A DNA stretch of 64,000 nt, taken from the NCBI GenBank assembly GCA_910576125.1, contig CAJTHM010000010.1:124001-188000 (forward strand). Reading direction: 5' to 3'. This stretch comes from Lachnospiraceae bacterium. Its GTDB lineage: Bacteria; Bacillota; Clostridia; Lachnospirales; Lachnospiraceae. The notes under the pieces were generated by a model. It was not told the origin of the DNA. It did not search any database and was given only the letters and a program-made list of their open reading frames with translations. Shown here in pieces: positions 36,446-46,533 of the stretch; the stretch's first letter is position 1; every line of letters starts with the position of its first letter. The position numbers and the translations under genes are program-made.

Positions 36446-36646
36446 TCAGGAAGACTGTCCCGCGTCCCTCTGTGCCATGAGGCTTTTCACCAGCTTCTCC
36501 ACCTCTTCCAGGCAGGCTCCGCAGACCGTGCCGGCCCCGGTGATGCCCTGCACTTCTTCCACGGTATCGGCGCCGGAATCTACAGCCTCTTTGATTGCGC
36601 CGGCTGTGACGGCCTGACAGTTACAGATGATTCGATTTGGATCCAT
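36446..36646 (-). CDS. Bfd-like [2Fe-2S] cluster protein
   Basis: A small 66-residue protein with the BFD-like [2Fe-2S] ligand pattern: CNC near the N-terminus (RIICNCQAVTAGAIKEAV) and CGAC about 33 residues later (GTVCGACLEEVEKLV). This domain serves as an electron-transfer module in ferredoxins and nitrite reductase or as a bacterioferritin partner. It lies on the minus strand between recD2 and nth, the only minus-strand intact gene in the first 62 kb. The start is MDPNRIIC with AAAGGATGG upstream on its strand; an in-frame ATG four codons earlier is too close to that site. Confidence 0.82.
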   Translation of the reverse strand: MDPNRIICNCQAVTAGAIKEAVDSGADTVEEVQGITGAGTVCGACLEEVEKLVKSLMAQRDAGQSS

Positions 36647-36809
36647 ATATTTCACCATCCTTTCGGGGATAGTGTGTGCAGGATTTTGGATTTTATGTAT
36701 GACCATACAGGAAAGAACGGCGCTCCGTCTACGTAAACAGAACGCGGAAGAAGGATGGATTCTGCGGCGGGGCGGAAAGCCGGATTTCACGGCAGATAAG
36801 GAGAAACAG

Positions 36810-37445
36810 ATGACGAAAAAGCAGCGGGCGTTGAAAATCATTGAGAAACTAAAGGAAGAATACCCGAATGCGGACTGTACGCTGGAGTATGACCAGGCGT
36901 GGAAGCTCCTGGTGAGCGTAAGGCTGGCGGCCCAGTGCACGGACGCCCGGGTGAATGTGGTGGTAGAGAAACTGTACGAGAAGTTCCCGGATGTGGACGC
37001 CCTGGCGAACGCGCCGGTGGAGGAAATCGAGGAAATCGTCCATCCCTGCGGGCTGGGCAGGAGCAAGGCCAGGGACATCAGCGCCTGTATGCGCCAGCTG
37101 CGGGACGTATATGGCGGAAAGGTGCCGGACGATTTCGACAAGCTGCTGGCTCTGCCCGGTGTGGGTAGGAAGAGCGCTAACCTGATCATGGGCGATGTGT
37201 TCGGAAAACCTGCCATTGTCACGGACACCCACTGCATCCGTCTGGTGAACCGCATGGGCCTGGTGGACGGCATCAAGGAACCGGCAAAGGTGGAAAAGGA
37301 ACTCTGGAAAATCATCCCGCCCGAAGAGGGGAACGATTTCTGCCATCGGCTGGTGGATCACGGCAGGGCGGTCTGCACGGCCCGGACAAAGCCATACTGC
37401 GAGAAGTGCTGCCTGCAGGATATCTGTAAGCAAGCGGGGGTGTGA
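36810..37445 (+). CDS. nth: Endonuclease III
   Basis: DNA glycosylase/AP lyase for oxidised pyrimidines in base-excision repair. Helix-hairpin-helix LLALPGVGRKSANLIMGDVF contains the catalytic Lys near residue 120, and IVTDTHCIRL carries the catalytic Asp. The C-terminal CTARTKPYCEKCCLQDIC provides four Cys for the [4Fe-4S] cluster, with seven rather than the common six residues between the first two. The length is 211 residues. AAGGAGA precedes ATG 36810; the open frame further upstream crosses the Bfd-like gene on the other strand and is not coding. Confidence 0.95.
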   Translation: MTKKQRALKIIEKLKEEYPNADCTLEYDQAWKLLVSVRLAAQCTDARVNVVVEKLYEKFPDVDALANAPVEEIEEIVHPCGLGRSKARDISACMRQLRDVYGGKVPDDFDKLLALPGVGRKSANLIMGDVFGKPAIVTDTHCIRLVNRMGLVDGIKEPAKVEKELWKIIPPEEGNDFCHRLVDHGRAVCTARTKPYCEKCCLQDICKQAGV

Positions 37446-37662
37446 GAAAGGATTCATTCCGGTGAGGCATGGAACTCCAAAGCGTTGAGGGAGGCACCGG
37501 GAGGATGAAAGGAAGAATGTCGGGGCGGCAGATGCCCCGCAAGGGAACCGGCGTGCTGGACTTAGCCGGATTTCCGGCAGGGCGTCTGCTGCCCATGAAT
37601 ATAAAAATAAGCGCTGCCAAGGGCTTATGCCCATAATGGGACAGCGCGGAAACGAGGAAAAT

Positions 37663-39708
37663 ATGAGAGTGAATCAAACAAAACGCATCGCTGCAGGGCG
37701 TCTCCCGGCTGTGCCGCTGATTACCTGCGATCCCTATTTCAGCCTCTGGTCAGGCAGCGACTGTCTCTATGAGACGGACACCTGTCACTGGACAGGCAGG
37801 AGGAAGCGTGTCGCCGGAACGGCTCAGATAGACGGCGCGGACTACCGCTTCATGGGCCTGGGGAAGGCGCAGGCCATGGAGCAGACGAATCTTTCCGTGA
37901 CGGCTACCTGCAGCGCCTACCGCTTCCAGGCTGCGGGGGTGGAGCTTTGCCTGGAGTTCTGGACGCCGCTTCTTCTGGACGATCTGGACGTGATGTCCAG
38001 GCCCTGCTCCTATGTGGATATGGCTGTCCGCTCACTGGACGGGAAGAGCCATGAGGTGAAGCTTGCATGGGAGTTCTCGGGAGAACTCTGCTGCGACGGA
38101 GGACAGACGGAGAAAATCGGCGGCGGCAGCTACGCTCTGGAAATGGGAGAGGGACAGCAGGCCGGGCGCGCTGCGTGGATGGGGCTGCGTCAGCAGCATC
38201 CGCTGGGACAGAGCGGAGACAGCATCGCAATCGACTGGGGTTACCTGTACCTGGCTGCCCGTTATGGCAGTCCGCTGGAGGTGTCTTACCAGCAGGTGAA
38301 CCGCAGCCTCTGGGCAAAGGCGGATCTGCATATACCGGAAAGCGGATGGGAGGAGGCTTCTCTTGTGGCAGCCTATGACGACATCGCTTCCATCAATTAT
38401 TTCGGCAGGATGCTCCCCGGATATTGGGCCAGGGACGGCAAGAATATTCTGGATGCGATTTCGGAGGCGGTTTCCGGACATGACCGGCTGCTGCAAAGAT
38501 GCGAGACTTTTGACGAGAGACTGGAGAAAGAGGCCATGGAATTCGGCGAGGCGTATACAAAAGTGTGTATCGCCGCATACCGCCAGTCCATAGCGGCCCA
38601 CAAGCTGATTGCCGACGAAAAGGGGGATGCGGTGTTCATCTCCAAGGAATGCCATTCCAATGGCTGCGCGGCTACCGTGGACGTGACCTATCCCTCCACT
38701 CCTCTGTTCTACTGCTACAACCCTGAGCTGGTGCGGGGAATGATGCGCCCGGTGATGCGTTTCGCGAAGCTGCCCGTGTGGGGCTATGATTTCGCGCCCC
38801 ATGACGTGGGAAGGTATCCTTATGTGACAGGACAGGTCTATGGCCTGGCATCCTATCAGGAGGCGGCCCAGGACCTGCGGGACGGCGAAGAAGGGGGCTA
38901 CATCTATCCGATGATCTGGCAGATGCCGGAGAGCGCTCAGATGTACAATACCAAAAACCAGATGCCCGTGGAGGAGAGCGGCAATCTGCTGATACTGGAG
39001 GCAGCGCTGATTCGGCAGAATCCGGAGGGAGAGATGGGGAATCTTCTGGAGAATCTTCCCTTATACGAAAAATGGGTGAAATATCTTCTGGAATACGGCA
39101 GCGATCCCGGAGAGCAGCTCTGTACCGATGACTTTGCCGGCCATCTGGCCCACAATGTGAATCTGGCGTTCAAGGCGATTATGGGCGTGGAGGCCTATTC
39201 CATCCTGATGCATGCCGTGGGAAGAGAGGAGGAGGCCGCACAGTACCATGAAAAGGCGCGGGCCATGGCAAAGGATGCCTGTGAAAGGGCCCTGGACGGC
39301 GACCATACCAGGCTTACCTTTGACGGCGACGGGGAGAGCTGGAGCTTAAAGTACAATGCCGTCTGGGACCTGGTATTCGGCTCAGGGTTCTGGGACGATG
39401 CTTTCTACAGCCGGGAAATCCGGCAGTACCGCAGGAAATATAACAGATACGGCGTACCCCTGGATTCCAGGGCAAGCTATACCAAGAGCGACTGGATGAT
39501 GTGGGCGGCGGCCATGGATCCATCCGGCAGGGCCGTGGAGGAATTCGCGGAGCATATCCTGGCGTTTCTGGAGGAAAGCGGAGACAGGGTGCCGTTTTCC
39601 GACTGGTACATGACGGAGGACGGACGGCACTGCAATTTCCAGAACCGCACCGTACAGGGCGGACTCTTCATGCCGCTGCTCTTAAAGCGCGGGGAAATGC
39701 GTTCATAG
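37663..39708 (+). CDS. GtaA-like (DUF4965/DUF5127/DUF1793) glutaminase A family protein
   Basis: A 681-residue protein matching the modular family named after fungal glutaminase A. The N-terminus (RLPAVPLITCDPYFSLWSGS) is diagnostic, as are TYPSTPLFYCYNPEL, KLPVWGYDFAPHDVGRYPYV and EESGNLLILEAAL in the alpha/alpha-barrel part, and YTKSDWMMWAAA and FSDWYMTEDG near the end. It has no signal peptide, so it is probably cytosolic, unlike the secreted fungal enzyme. The bacterial activity is poorly known and could be glycosidase-like. The start is ATG 37663 after CGAGGAA; an in-frame ATG at 37627 is less likely. Confidence 0.85.
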   Translation: MRVNQTKRIAAGRLPAVPLITCDPYFSLWSGSDCLYETDTCHWTGRRKRVAGTAQIDGADYRFMGLGKAQAMEQTNLSVTATCSAYRFQAAGVELCLEFWTPLLLDDLDVMSRPCSYVDMAVRSLDGKSHEVKLAWEFSGELCCDGGQTEKIGGGSYALEMGEGQQAGRAAWMGLRQQHPLGQSGDSIAIDWGYLYLAARYGSPLEVSYQQVNRSLWAKADLHIPESGWEEASLVAAYDDIASINYFGRMLPGYWARDGKNILDAISEAVSGHDRLLQRCETFDERLEKEAMEFGEAYTKVCIAAYRQSIAAHKLIADEKGDAVFISKECHSNGCAATVDVTYPSTPLFYCYNPELVRGMMRPVMRFAKLPVWGYDFAPHDVGRYPYVTGQVYGLASYQEAAQDLRDGEEGGYIYPMIWQMPESAQMYNTKNQMPVEESGNLLILEAALIRQNPEGEMGNLLENLPLYEKWVKYLLEYGSDPGEQLCTDDFAGHLAHNVNLAFKAIMGVEAYSILMHAVGREEEAAQYHEKARAMAKDACERALDGDHTRLTFDGDGESWSLKYNAVWDLVFGSGFWDDAFYSREIRQYRRKYNRYGVPLDSRASYTKSDWMMWAAAMDPSGRAVEEFAEHILAFLEESGDRVPFSDWYMTEDGRHCNFQNRTVQGGLFMPLLLKRGEMRS

Positions 39709-39764
39709 GACTGGCCCGGCGCGAATATAGATTACCATACTGTTTTCGGATGTGAGGCATATAT

Positions 39765-40901
39765 ATGGAAATCTATGTGGTGAAACCGGGGGACAGCGTG
39801 GACAGCATTGCCAGGGCGCTGAACGCCAATGCAGAGCAGTTGATATATGACAATCAATTGGAGTATCCATATGAGCTTGCCGTAGGGCAAGCTCTTTTGG
39901 TGAGCGGCTATACCAGGGATGCGGACAGGGCGGTCTCGGTGAGCGGCTATGCCTATCCTTTCATCAGTCCGTGGGTACTGGAGCAGACCTTGCCATATCT
40001 TACGGAATTAAGAGTTTTTTCATATGGGTTTACAGACACTGGAGAGCTGCTTCCCCCTAATCTGGGAGATGACGGGTGGATGATAACGGAGGCTGTCCGC
40101 TTTGGCACAGAGCCTGTCCTGACGCTGACGCCCTTTGGGCCTGACGGGAATTTCAACAATCAGCTGATTCATTCCGTGGTGAACAATGAGGCGTATAAGG
40201 CTAATCTGATCCGCAACTTGCTGGACACCATGGAGGAGAAGGGGTATGTGGGCGTGGATATTGATTTTGAGTACATTCTTGCGGAAGACAGGGATGCCTT
40301 TTCGGATTTTGTATGGCAGGTGGCAGAGGCTATGCGGGCGGCAGGGTACAGGACTTCCGTGGCGCTGGCACCCAAAACAAAAGCGGACCAGGCAGGGCTT
40401 CTGTATGAGGGAAAGGATTATCGGGCGCTGGGGGAGGCGGCGGATTCTGTGTTGCTGATGACTTATGAATGGGGTTATACTTACGGGCCGCCCATGGCTG
40501 TGGCCCCCATCAATCAGGTGCGCAGGGTGGTGGAATATGCGGTGACGGAGATCCCGGCCTCGAAGATTGATCTGGGAATCCCGAACTACGGGTACGACTG
40601 GCCGCTGCCCTATGAGAGGGGCACCACCAAAGCCGCTACCATAAACAACGTGCAGGCTGTCCGCATCGCTATAGAGCAGGGGGCGGAAATCCTTTTCGAC
40701 AATGTGGCTGAGAGCCCTTACTTCACGTATACCGCTGACGATATCGAGCACGAAGTGTGGTTCGAGGACGTGCGCAGCCTCCTGGCCAAGTTCCGCCTGA
40801 TGGAGGAGTACGGCCTGCGGGGATGCGGCTACTGGCAGATTATGCAGTGGTTCCGGGCGAACTGGCTGCTTTTGCAGGATCAGTTCTATATTTTGAAATA
40901 G
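39765..40901 (+). CDS. LysM plus GH18 domain protein (YaaH/SleL-like)
   Basis: Residues 1-47 are a LysM peptidoglycan-binding domain (YVVKPGDSVDSIARALNANA). Residues 55-378 form a glycoside hydrolase 18 barrel whose catalytic motif is GVDIDFEY near 164-171 (DxDxE pattern), with LLMTYEWGYTYGPPMAVAPI and GIPNYGYDWPLPY further on. This architecture is that of spore cortex/germination enzymes such as YaaH and SleL, which act on N-acetylglucosaminyl links of cortex peptidoglycan. No signal peptide is present, as for relatives targeted to the forespore coat. 378 residues fits one LysM copy instead of two. Confidence 0.9.
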   Translation: MEIYVVKPGDSVDSIARALNANAEQLIYDNQLEYPYELAVGQALLVSGYTRDADRAVSVSGYAYPFISPWVLEQTLPYLTELRVFSYGFTDTGELLPPNLGDDGWMITEAVRFGTEPVLTLTPFGPDGNFNNQLIHSVVNNEAYKANLIRNLLDTMEEKGYVGVDIDFEYILAEDRDAFSDFVWQVAEAMRAAGYRTSVALAPKTKADQAGLLYEGKDYRALGEAADSVLLMTYEWGYTYGPPMAVAPINQVRRVVEYAVTEIPASKIDLGIPNYGYDWPLPYERGTTKAATINNVQAVRIAIEQGAEILFDNVAESPYFTYTADDIEHEVWFEDVRSLLAKFRLMEEYGLRGCGYWQIMQWFRANWLLLQDQFYILK

Positions 40902-40943
40902 CATTCGGAAAAGAGGCTGTCGGCGGGCGGCCTCTTTTCTTAT

Positions 40944-41259
40944 TCAGTCATTTTCCGCGTTTTTATCACAATGCCGCTTGCGCCATTCCCGGGGGCTGAT
41001 GCCTGTATTCTGCTTGAAGGCATGGGAGAAAGCGAAAGGATCCCCATACCCCATCCATTGGGCAATGGTCTGGATGTCCATATCAGTAGTCTCCAGGAGA
41101 ACCCTGGCTTCCTCCTGCTTTGCGTTCTGGATATATTGCTTCGGGGAAAAACCAATCTGGACTGGGGCTGGTAGCATGCAGTTCCGGTAGACATAAGGGA
41201 TAAACCAACAGCTGAATGCTTGGCTGGAGAGCAGATAGTAAACGTCGCATGCTGCATCA
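40944..41259 (-). pseudogene. Truncated AraC-family regulator
   Basis: On the minus strand the frame ends with a clear AraC C-terminal HTH: GFSPKQYIQNAKQEEARVLL then TDMDIQTIAQWMGYGDPFAF and SHAFKQNTGISPREWRKRH. Upstream, the same frame continues as LLSSQAFSCWFIPYVYRN, a poor version of the first helix-turn-helix, and there is no ligand-binding domain or proper start before the hairpin at 41260. Intact AraC regulators are 270-300 residues; about 100 are left. It points away from the broken ADP-ribosylglycohydrolase-family gene, which it may once have controlled. Confidence 0.75.
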
Positions 41260-41292
41260 GGCGGAACAATCGGTTCTAGGGGTTGTTCCGCC
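41260..41292. promoter_or_regulatory. Inverted repeat before the broken ADPRGH-family gene
   Basis: GGCGGAACAA (41260-41269) and TTGTTCCGCC (41283-41292) form a perfect 10-base inverted repeat with a 13-base spacer. It overlaps a possible -35 (TTGTTC), 17 bases before TATACT at 41306. It could be an operator or a terminator for the minus-strand fragment. Confidence 0.5.
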
Positions 41293-41333
41293 GATTATAT
41301 TGATATATACTATAAAAAAGAAAGGAGATTATC

Positions 41334-42420
41334 ATGAGGACAATTTCTTATCAGGCTTATCTCGACAAGATATATGGATGTTTCATCGGAAAGGCAGTTT
41401 CCGGGAACATCGGTGCCCCCTATGAGGGCGTGAAGATGCCCCTGGAACTTACTTTCCAGCCGGAGATGATAGACTGCTCCCTGCCCAATGACGACCTGGA
41501 CCTGCAGGTGTTATGGCTGGATGGATCCTTCCATCGCGCTGGGAGAGAGCAAGACAGTCCTGATGGTATTTAGGAACAGGGGGAGCAGCGACAAGGTGCT
41601 GGACTGTTGTATTGAGACAGTCAATGGAATCTGCTGCTCCCTGCCAGAGTTCACGCTGGAGCTTCCGGCCAGCTGTGACAAGCAGATATCGGTCGTCTTC
41701 ACGCTGCCTATTGAGGCGGATGCTGTATACGACAGGAATATCGTCAGGATATGTGTTTCCTCAAATGGGGAAGAGATGCTTCAAAAGGAGTTCGGTCTTG
41801 CAGGAGCGGTGCCGTGGAAGCTTTCCGGGCCTTTTTGGCGCACGGAACCAATCTGTACCACTGAGGCGCTTCTGGCCAATCACTCCTATATTGCATTGAT
41901 GAAAGATTCACAGATACAGGGAAGCGAGACGGACAAGGTGCGCCATTTTCATCTGAATTTCGCCGTGGACACAGACACGGAATTCATAACAGAAAGAAAG
42001 CTTTTCGAGTCGCTTGGCAAAGGGGAGGGGAATGCTGTCTGTGAACAGAGCCTGGCAAATGTGCGGGAGGACAGTTTCCGCCTGGAGGACTTCTTCGGAT
42101 TCCAGGGCCCTTGCACGGCCTATTTCTCCCGGATACTGATTGCGCCGGAAGATATGGAAACCTGTATCCAGATAGGTCATACCAGTCCCTTTAGCCTGAG
42201 CATTAATGGAAGCATTGTGGCCAGACGGGATAACTGCGACAATTGGACAGGGGAGAATGTCCATCTGGAGCATGTGCGCCTGAACCGGGGAGAGAACAGG
42301 ATTGTGCTGCGGGCCACCCGGGTGAATAAGGATGCAAAGTTTAATCTTACGTTCTCCAAAGAAGCGACCTGCGCTGAGCACATTGTCAGTTTTGCCTCCA
42401 GGAATCCTTATTGCTTTTAG
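41334..42420 (+). pseudogene. ADP-ribosylglycohydrolase-family gene with large internal deletion
   Basis: The start is sound (AAGAAAGGAG before ATG 41334), and the first 63 codons match the N-terminus of long clostridial ADP-ribosylglycohydrolase-family proteins of 700 or more residues (YLDKIYGCFIGKAVSGNIGA, LPNDDLDLQVLWLD). The frame then shifts near 41520 and continues as about 300 residues of the C-terminal beta-rich part (RILIAPEDMETCIQIGHTSP, SINGSIVARRD, RLNRGENRIVLRATRV). The whole catalytic middle, some 350-400 codons in relatives, is missing. Members of this family often sit in plant- or host-glycan loci. The product would be non-functional. Confidence 0.75.
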
Positions 42421-42469
42421 GGATAAAGGGAATGCAGGCTCGAATTTTAAGAAAAAGTAAACAGCAAGG

Positions 42470-42580
42470 TAGACCTTGTGCCGGACTTAAGGTATAATAA
42501 GTCCATATTCGTGGCATGGAACGGCCGGATGGCCATCCATACCATGATTGCACTTTAATCATGGTATAATGTCCTTATTC
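42470..42580 (+). promoter_or_regulatory. Twin promoters, each overlapped by a palindrome
   Basis: First unit: TATAAT at 42493 within GGACTTA-8 bases-TAAGTCC (42483-42504), with TAGACC 17 bases upstream as a possible -35. Second unit: extended -10 TGGTATAAT (TATAAT at 42565) overlapped by TACCATGATT-7 bases-AATCATGGTA (42540-42566). Both are followed by near-identical GGTATAAT...GTCC..TATTC sequences, so one may be a duplicate of the other. Palindromes over -10 boxes indicate repressor control of the downstream glycosidase gene. Confidence 0.6.
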
Positions 42581-42596
42581 AAAACAGGAGGGAGTC

Positions 42597-44738
42597 ATGG
42601 ACAAACGGTTGAGTGAAATCCTGGAGGGGAAAGGCGGGAATTATCTGTTCCCCTTTATGTGGCTTCATGAAGGAGGAAGGGAGGGGCTGTCAGAGCGCAT
42701 CCAGAGGATTCGGGACAGCGGCTGCAGGGCTTTCTGCGTGGAATCCAGACCCCATGAGGGGTTCGGAAAGCAGGAATGGTGGGACGACATGGAAGTCATC
42801 CTGGAAGAGGCCAGGAAGAGGGACATGAAGGTCTGGGTTCTGGACGACAAGCACTTTCCTACCGGCTATGCCAATGGTATTTTGAAGGAAAAGTACCCGG
42901 AACGCCGTCAATGGTTCCTCCGGGAACATCATGTGGATGTGGCAGGCCCGATGGAGGGAGCCTCTGTGCTGGTGCCTAAGCTGGACAGAGAGGATGACGA
43001 GGAGCTGCTGGCAGCAGTGGCCTACAGGCGCGGAGACGGAGCGGAGCTTTTGGCCGGGGAGGGAATCCTTCTGGAGAATATGGCAGAGGGACTTTTATTC
43101 TGGGATGTGCCGGAAGGTTTTTATCGGATTTTCTTCCTGATTAAGACCAGAAAAGGCGGAAGAGAATACATCAATTGTATTGACAGGGAATCGGTCCGGG
43201 CGTTGATTGAGGCGGTCTATGAGCCCCATTATGAGCATTTATCCCGGTATTTCGGCAATACGCTGACAGGATTCTTTTCGGACGAGCCCGGGCTTGGAAG
43301 TTCCCATGTGGGTCCCTGGGGACAGGATACAGGATTCCATTACCGTACGGTAGGACAGCCGGGTGTGGCGTTTCCCTGGAGCGGCATCGGCAAGGATACG
43401 GCTTTCCTATATGGATGCGGTCACGAGGCTCTGGGAGCGGAACTTCTCCCTGCAGCTGGGGGAATGGTGCCGGAATCACGGCGTGCTCTATACAGGCCAT
43501 GTGATTGAGGACATGAATGCCCATATGAGATTGGGCTGTGCCGGAGGGCATTACTTCCGGTCTCTGGGAGGACAGGACATAAGCGGCATTGATATCGTGC
43601 TGCATCAGGTGATGCCTGGTTTTGCAGATATGGAGGTGTCGGCGCGGATTGCGAAAGGAAAAGCAGGGAATGCCTTTTTCCATTATGTGCTGCCAAAGCT
43701 CGGCACCTCTCTGGCCAGGACAGAGCCGCGGATGCAGGGCAGGGCCATGTGCGAGGTGTTCGGCGCTTACGGCTGGGCGGAGGATACGGCCTGCATGAAA
43801 TGGCTTATGGATTTCCTGCTGGTTCGGGGAATCAATCGTTTTGTCCCGGAACGGTATCCGGAAGAATTATATCTTTTGGCGGAGCGCTTTTCAGGGAAAG
43901 GACTTCCGGTGTTCTGGCTGGCAGAGGATGGATGCAGGAAATCGGAGACTGGTGAGGCGATGGAACTGGAACGGCTGTCTGCTGCAGTCCGGGAACGGCA
44001 GCTTGCCCATTTATACGTAAAGGACGCACCGCATCTGCGCATTGGCCGTTTTGTCCGGGAAAAAGCTTTCTGGTTCATGCTCTTTTGGGAAGATGTGCAG
44101 ACCGATGTGGATGAGACGATTGACCTTCCATGCCAGGGAGATTTCCTGCGTTTTGACCTGCTGGGAAAATCACCCGGGATCATACGGAGGACGGCAGAGT
44201 ACGGGTACGGCTGATGCCTTACCAGTCTGAGCTGCTATTATTTGATGAAATCCCGGAGAATGTCCTGGATGGGATGCCGCAACAGGAGGAATGGGAGGAG
44301 ATGGATGCCTCTCGGCTTTCGTGGGAGATCGCGCTTTTGGAACAGGGGAAGGAGACGGAGTTCAGAACAGTCCGGGAGGACAGCGGATTATTCTCCATCA
44401 CAGGCAGAGAGGGCTGGCCGCGTTTTTCGGGACGGATGCGGTATCGAACCAGGCTTTCTCTGGAAAGCGTATCGAGATTGGGACTGGATTTGGGGCGTGT
44501 GGGCGGCACTGCCAGACTGACGGTAAACGGACAGAATCTCGGCATGCGCATCTGCCCGCCTTACCATTGGGATATTTCCGAAACTGTGAAAGAGGGGGAT
44601 AACCTGATTGAAGTGGAGGTGGCCAATACTTTGGTGCACAGAATCAGGGAGCGGTTCTCGGAATATATGCAGATTGGACCCAGCGGTCTGTTGGGGCCGG
44701 TGAAATTGTATACCTTAAAAAAGGGTGACAGACAATGA
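42597..44738 (+). pseudogene. Broken GH106-like (alpha-L-rhamnosidase-related) glycoside hydrolase
   Basis: Three frames together cover about 700 residues of a glycosyl hydrolase related to GH106. Frame 1 (42597 to about 43380) begins DKRLSEILEGKGGNYLFPFM and includes KVWVLDDKHFPTGYANG and GFFSDEPG. Frame 2 (about 43375-44214) has RLSYMDAVTRLWERNFSLQL, GHVIEDMNAHMRLG and QDISGIDIVLHQVMPGFADM. Frame 3 (44214-44738) has the C-terminal jelly-roll: GRVGGTARLTVNGQNLG and SGLLGPVKLYTL. Around 43380 a small stretch found in relatives is missing as well as the frame shift. AGGAGGG precedes ATG 42597. Not translatable as one protein. Confidence 0.75.
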
Positions 44739-44794
44739 TAGAGATTGAAAAGCAGATTCAGATTTATCCGGAAAAGGTAAAATACGAGGTGTAA
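44735..44794 (+). pseudogene. 19-codon gene-start remnant
   Basis: ATG 44735 overlaps the stop of the preceding glycosidase frame (ATGA), and the frame encodes [19 protein letters not shown] before TAA. The coupled start suggests the beginning of a further gene of the decayed carbohydrate locus, cut off just before the phosphorylase gene. Too short to identify. Confidence 0.25.
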
Positions 44795-44798
44795 AGCT

Positions 44799-46103
44799 AT
44801 GAGAATGTATGACATCATCATGAAAAAAAGGAACGGCGGCGAGCTTTCAAAAGAAGAGATAGACTTCTTCATAGAGGGCTACACGAAAGGGGAAATCCCG
44901 GATTATCAGGTATCCGCCCTGATGATGGCAATTTATTTCCAAAAGATGACGGAGCAGGAGACCTATAACCTGACCATGGCCATGGCGGACAGCGGGGACA
45001 GGCTGGATTTGTCGGCAATCCAGGGCATAAAGGTGGACAAACACAGCACAGGCGGCGTGGGAGACAAGACTTCGCTGGCCCTGACCCCCATGGTAGCGGC
45101 CTGCGGCATTCCTGTGGCGAAGATGAGCGGACGGGGGCTGGGACATACCGGCGGCACCATCGACAAGCTGGAAAGCTTCGACGGCTTTACCACCGGGCTT
45201 ACCACGGAACGGTTCATAGAGAATGTGAACCGCATCGGCATCGCCATCATGGGGCAGACGGCGGATCTGGCCCCTGCGGACAAGAAGCTTTACGCCCTCA
45301 GGGACGTGACGGCTACGGTAGATAACCTGTCCCTGATTGCCAGCTCCATCATGAGCAAGAAGCTGGCCGCCGGGGCGGACGCTATCGTCCTGGATGTAAA
45401 GACGGGCAGCGGCGCGTTCATGAAGCGGGAATCGGAGGCAAAAGCCCTGGCGGAGGAGATGGTGAAAATCGGCAAAAATGCCGGACGGAAGACCATTGCC
45501 GTCATCTCCGACATGGACCAGCCTCTGGGATTTGCGGTGGGGAATGCGCTGGAGGTAAAGGAGGCCATTGAGACTTTAAAGGGAAATGGGCCTGCGGACT
45601 TCCTGGAGCTGTGCCTGACGCTGGGGAGCCAGATGCTGATAGCCGGAGGCAGGGCTGAGAGCAGCGCGGAGGCGGAAGAGATGCTGCGGGCAGTGATTGC
45701 GGACGGCAGCGCGCTGAAGAAGCTTGCGGCTTTCGTTGAGGCCCAGGGCGGAGACAGCAGTGCGGTGTACCATCCGGAACTGCTGCCCAGGGCAACTATC
45801 GTCCGGCCTGTGACAGCGCCGGAGAGCGGCTATCTGACCCATATCGTCTGCGATGAGGTGGGAATCTGTTCCCTGATTTTAGGCGGCGGCAGAGAGACCA
45901 AGGAGAGCGAAATCGATTTGTCGGTTGGTCTGATGCTGTGCAAAAAGGCGGGAGATTATGTGGAGGCAGGCGAGCCTCTGGCAATGATTCATGCCAATGA
46001 CGAGGGCAAGGCGGCTGAGGCGGAGAGGCGCTATCTGGCGGCCTGTAGGATTTTGGCTGAAATGCCGGAAAAGACGCCTTTCATCAAAGGAATCATACAG
46101 TGA
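44799..46103 (+). CDS. pdp: Pyrimidine-nucleoside phosphorylase
   Basis: Splits uridine and thymidine/deoxyuridine with phosphate to base and (deoxy)ribose 1-phosphate in nucleoside salvage. The 434 residues open [20 protein letters not shown]. The phosphate-binding [18 protein letters not shown] is near residue 80. The family signature [20 protein letters not shown] lies near 108-127, [20 protein letters not shown] near 165, and [14 protein letters not shown] near 200. The length and sequence fit the broad-specificity Pdp of Bacilli and Clostridia. GAGGTG precedes the ATG. A hairpin follows the gene. Confidence 0.95.
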   Translation: MRMYDIIMKKRNGGELSKEEIDFFIEGYTKGEIPDYQVSALMMAIYFQKMTEQETYNLTMAMADSGDRLDLSAIQGIKVDKHSTGGVGDKTSLALTPMVAACGIPVAKMSGRGLGHTGGTIDKLESFDGFTTGLTTERFIENVNRIGIAIMGQTADLAPADKKLYALRDVTATVDNLSLIASSIMSKKLAAGADAIVLDVKTGSGAFMKRESEAKALAEEMVKIGKNAGRKTIAVISDMDQPLGFAVGNALEVKEAIETLKGNGPADFLELCLTLGSQMLIAGGRAESSAEAEEMLRAVIADGSALKKLAAFVEAQGGDSSAVYHPELLPRATIVRPVTAPESGYLTHIVCDEVGICSLILGGGRETKESEIDLSVGLMLCKKAGDYVEAGEPLAMIHANDEGKAAEAERRYLAACRILAEMPEKTPFIKGIIQ

Positions 46104-46152
46104 CAAGAAATTATTTTGAAGATAATTTTATATCGAAATTTCGAATATATAA

Positions 46153-46186
46153 CAGAAAGCTCCGCTGACATCGGCGGGGCTTTCTG
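46153..46186 (+). terminator. Hairpin terminator after pdp
   Basis: CAGAAAGCTCCGC pairs with GCGGGGCTTTCTG (one G-T pair) around an 8-base loop, 50 bases after the pdp stop. The U-tail is weak (TTTCTGTG). Confidence 0.6.
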
Positions 46187-46533
46187 TGCGTATGAGTATC
46201 TGATAGGTTCTCGGAATTTCAGGCAGGTAAAATCAGGCTGTTGAGAAATCAGGCGGCAGAAAAATCGGGGGAATCGGCAAAACGTTTTCCGGGAAGCCGC
46301 GTGATAAGCGGTCTGAAGATTCCGAGAGACTATTCTGGAGAGACGGAGGGCTGGCAGAGTTGTTCTGCCATGGCATAGACAGGCCAAAGCCTCTGCAGTA
46401 TCAGGATCTAATGGATGTTCCCAGATATCTTGTGCAACCATACATAATATAGGCAGGATAGCTGGTCTGTGAGCTGCAGAACAGGGAGGAGAAAGCGCGC
46501 ATAGTTTCAGCGCGGTTATAATATAATGGGAAC
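46187..46533 (+). other. 347-base gap with no recognised gene
   Basis: Frames on both strands are short and without ribosome-binding sites. Two overlapping TATAAT boxes at 46517-46527 sit only 7-12 bases before the yqfC ATG. Confidence 0.4.
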
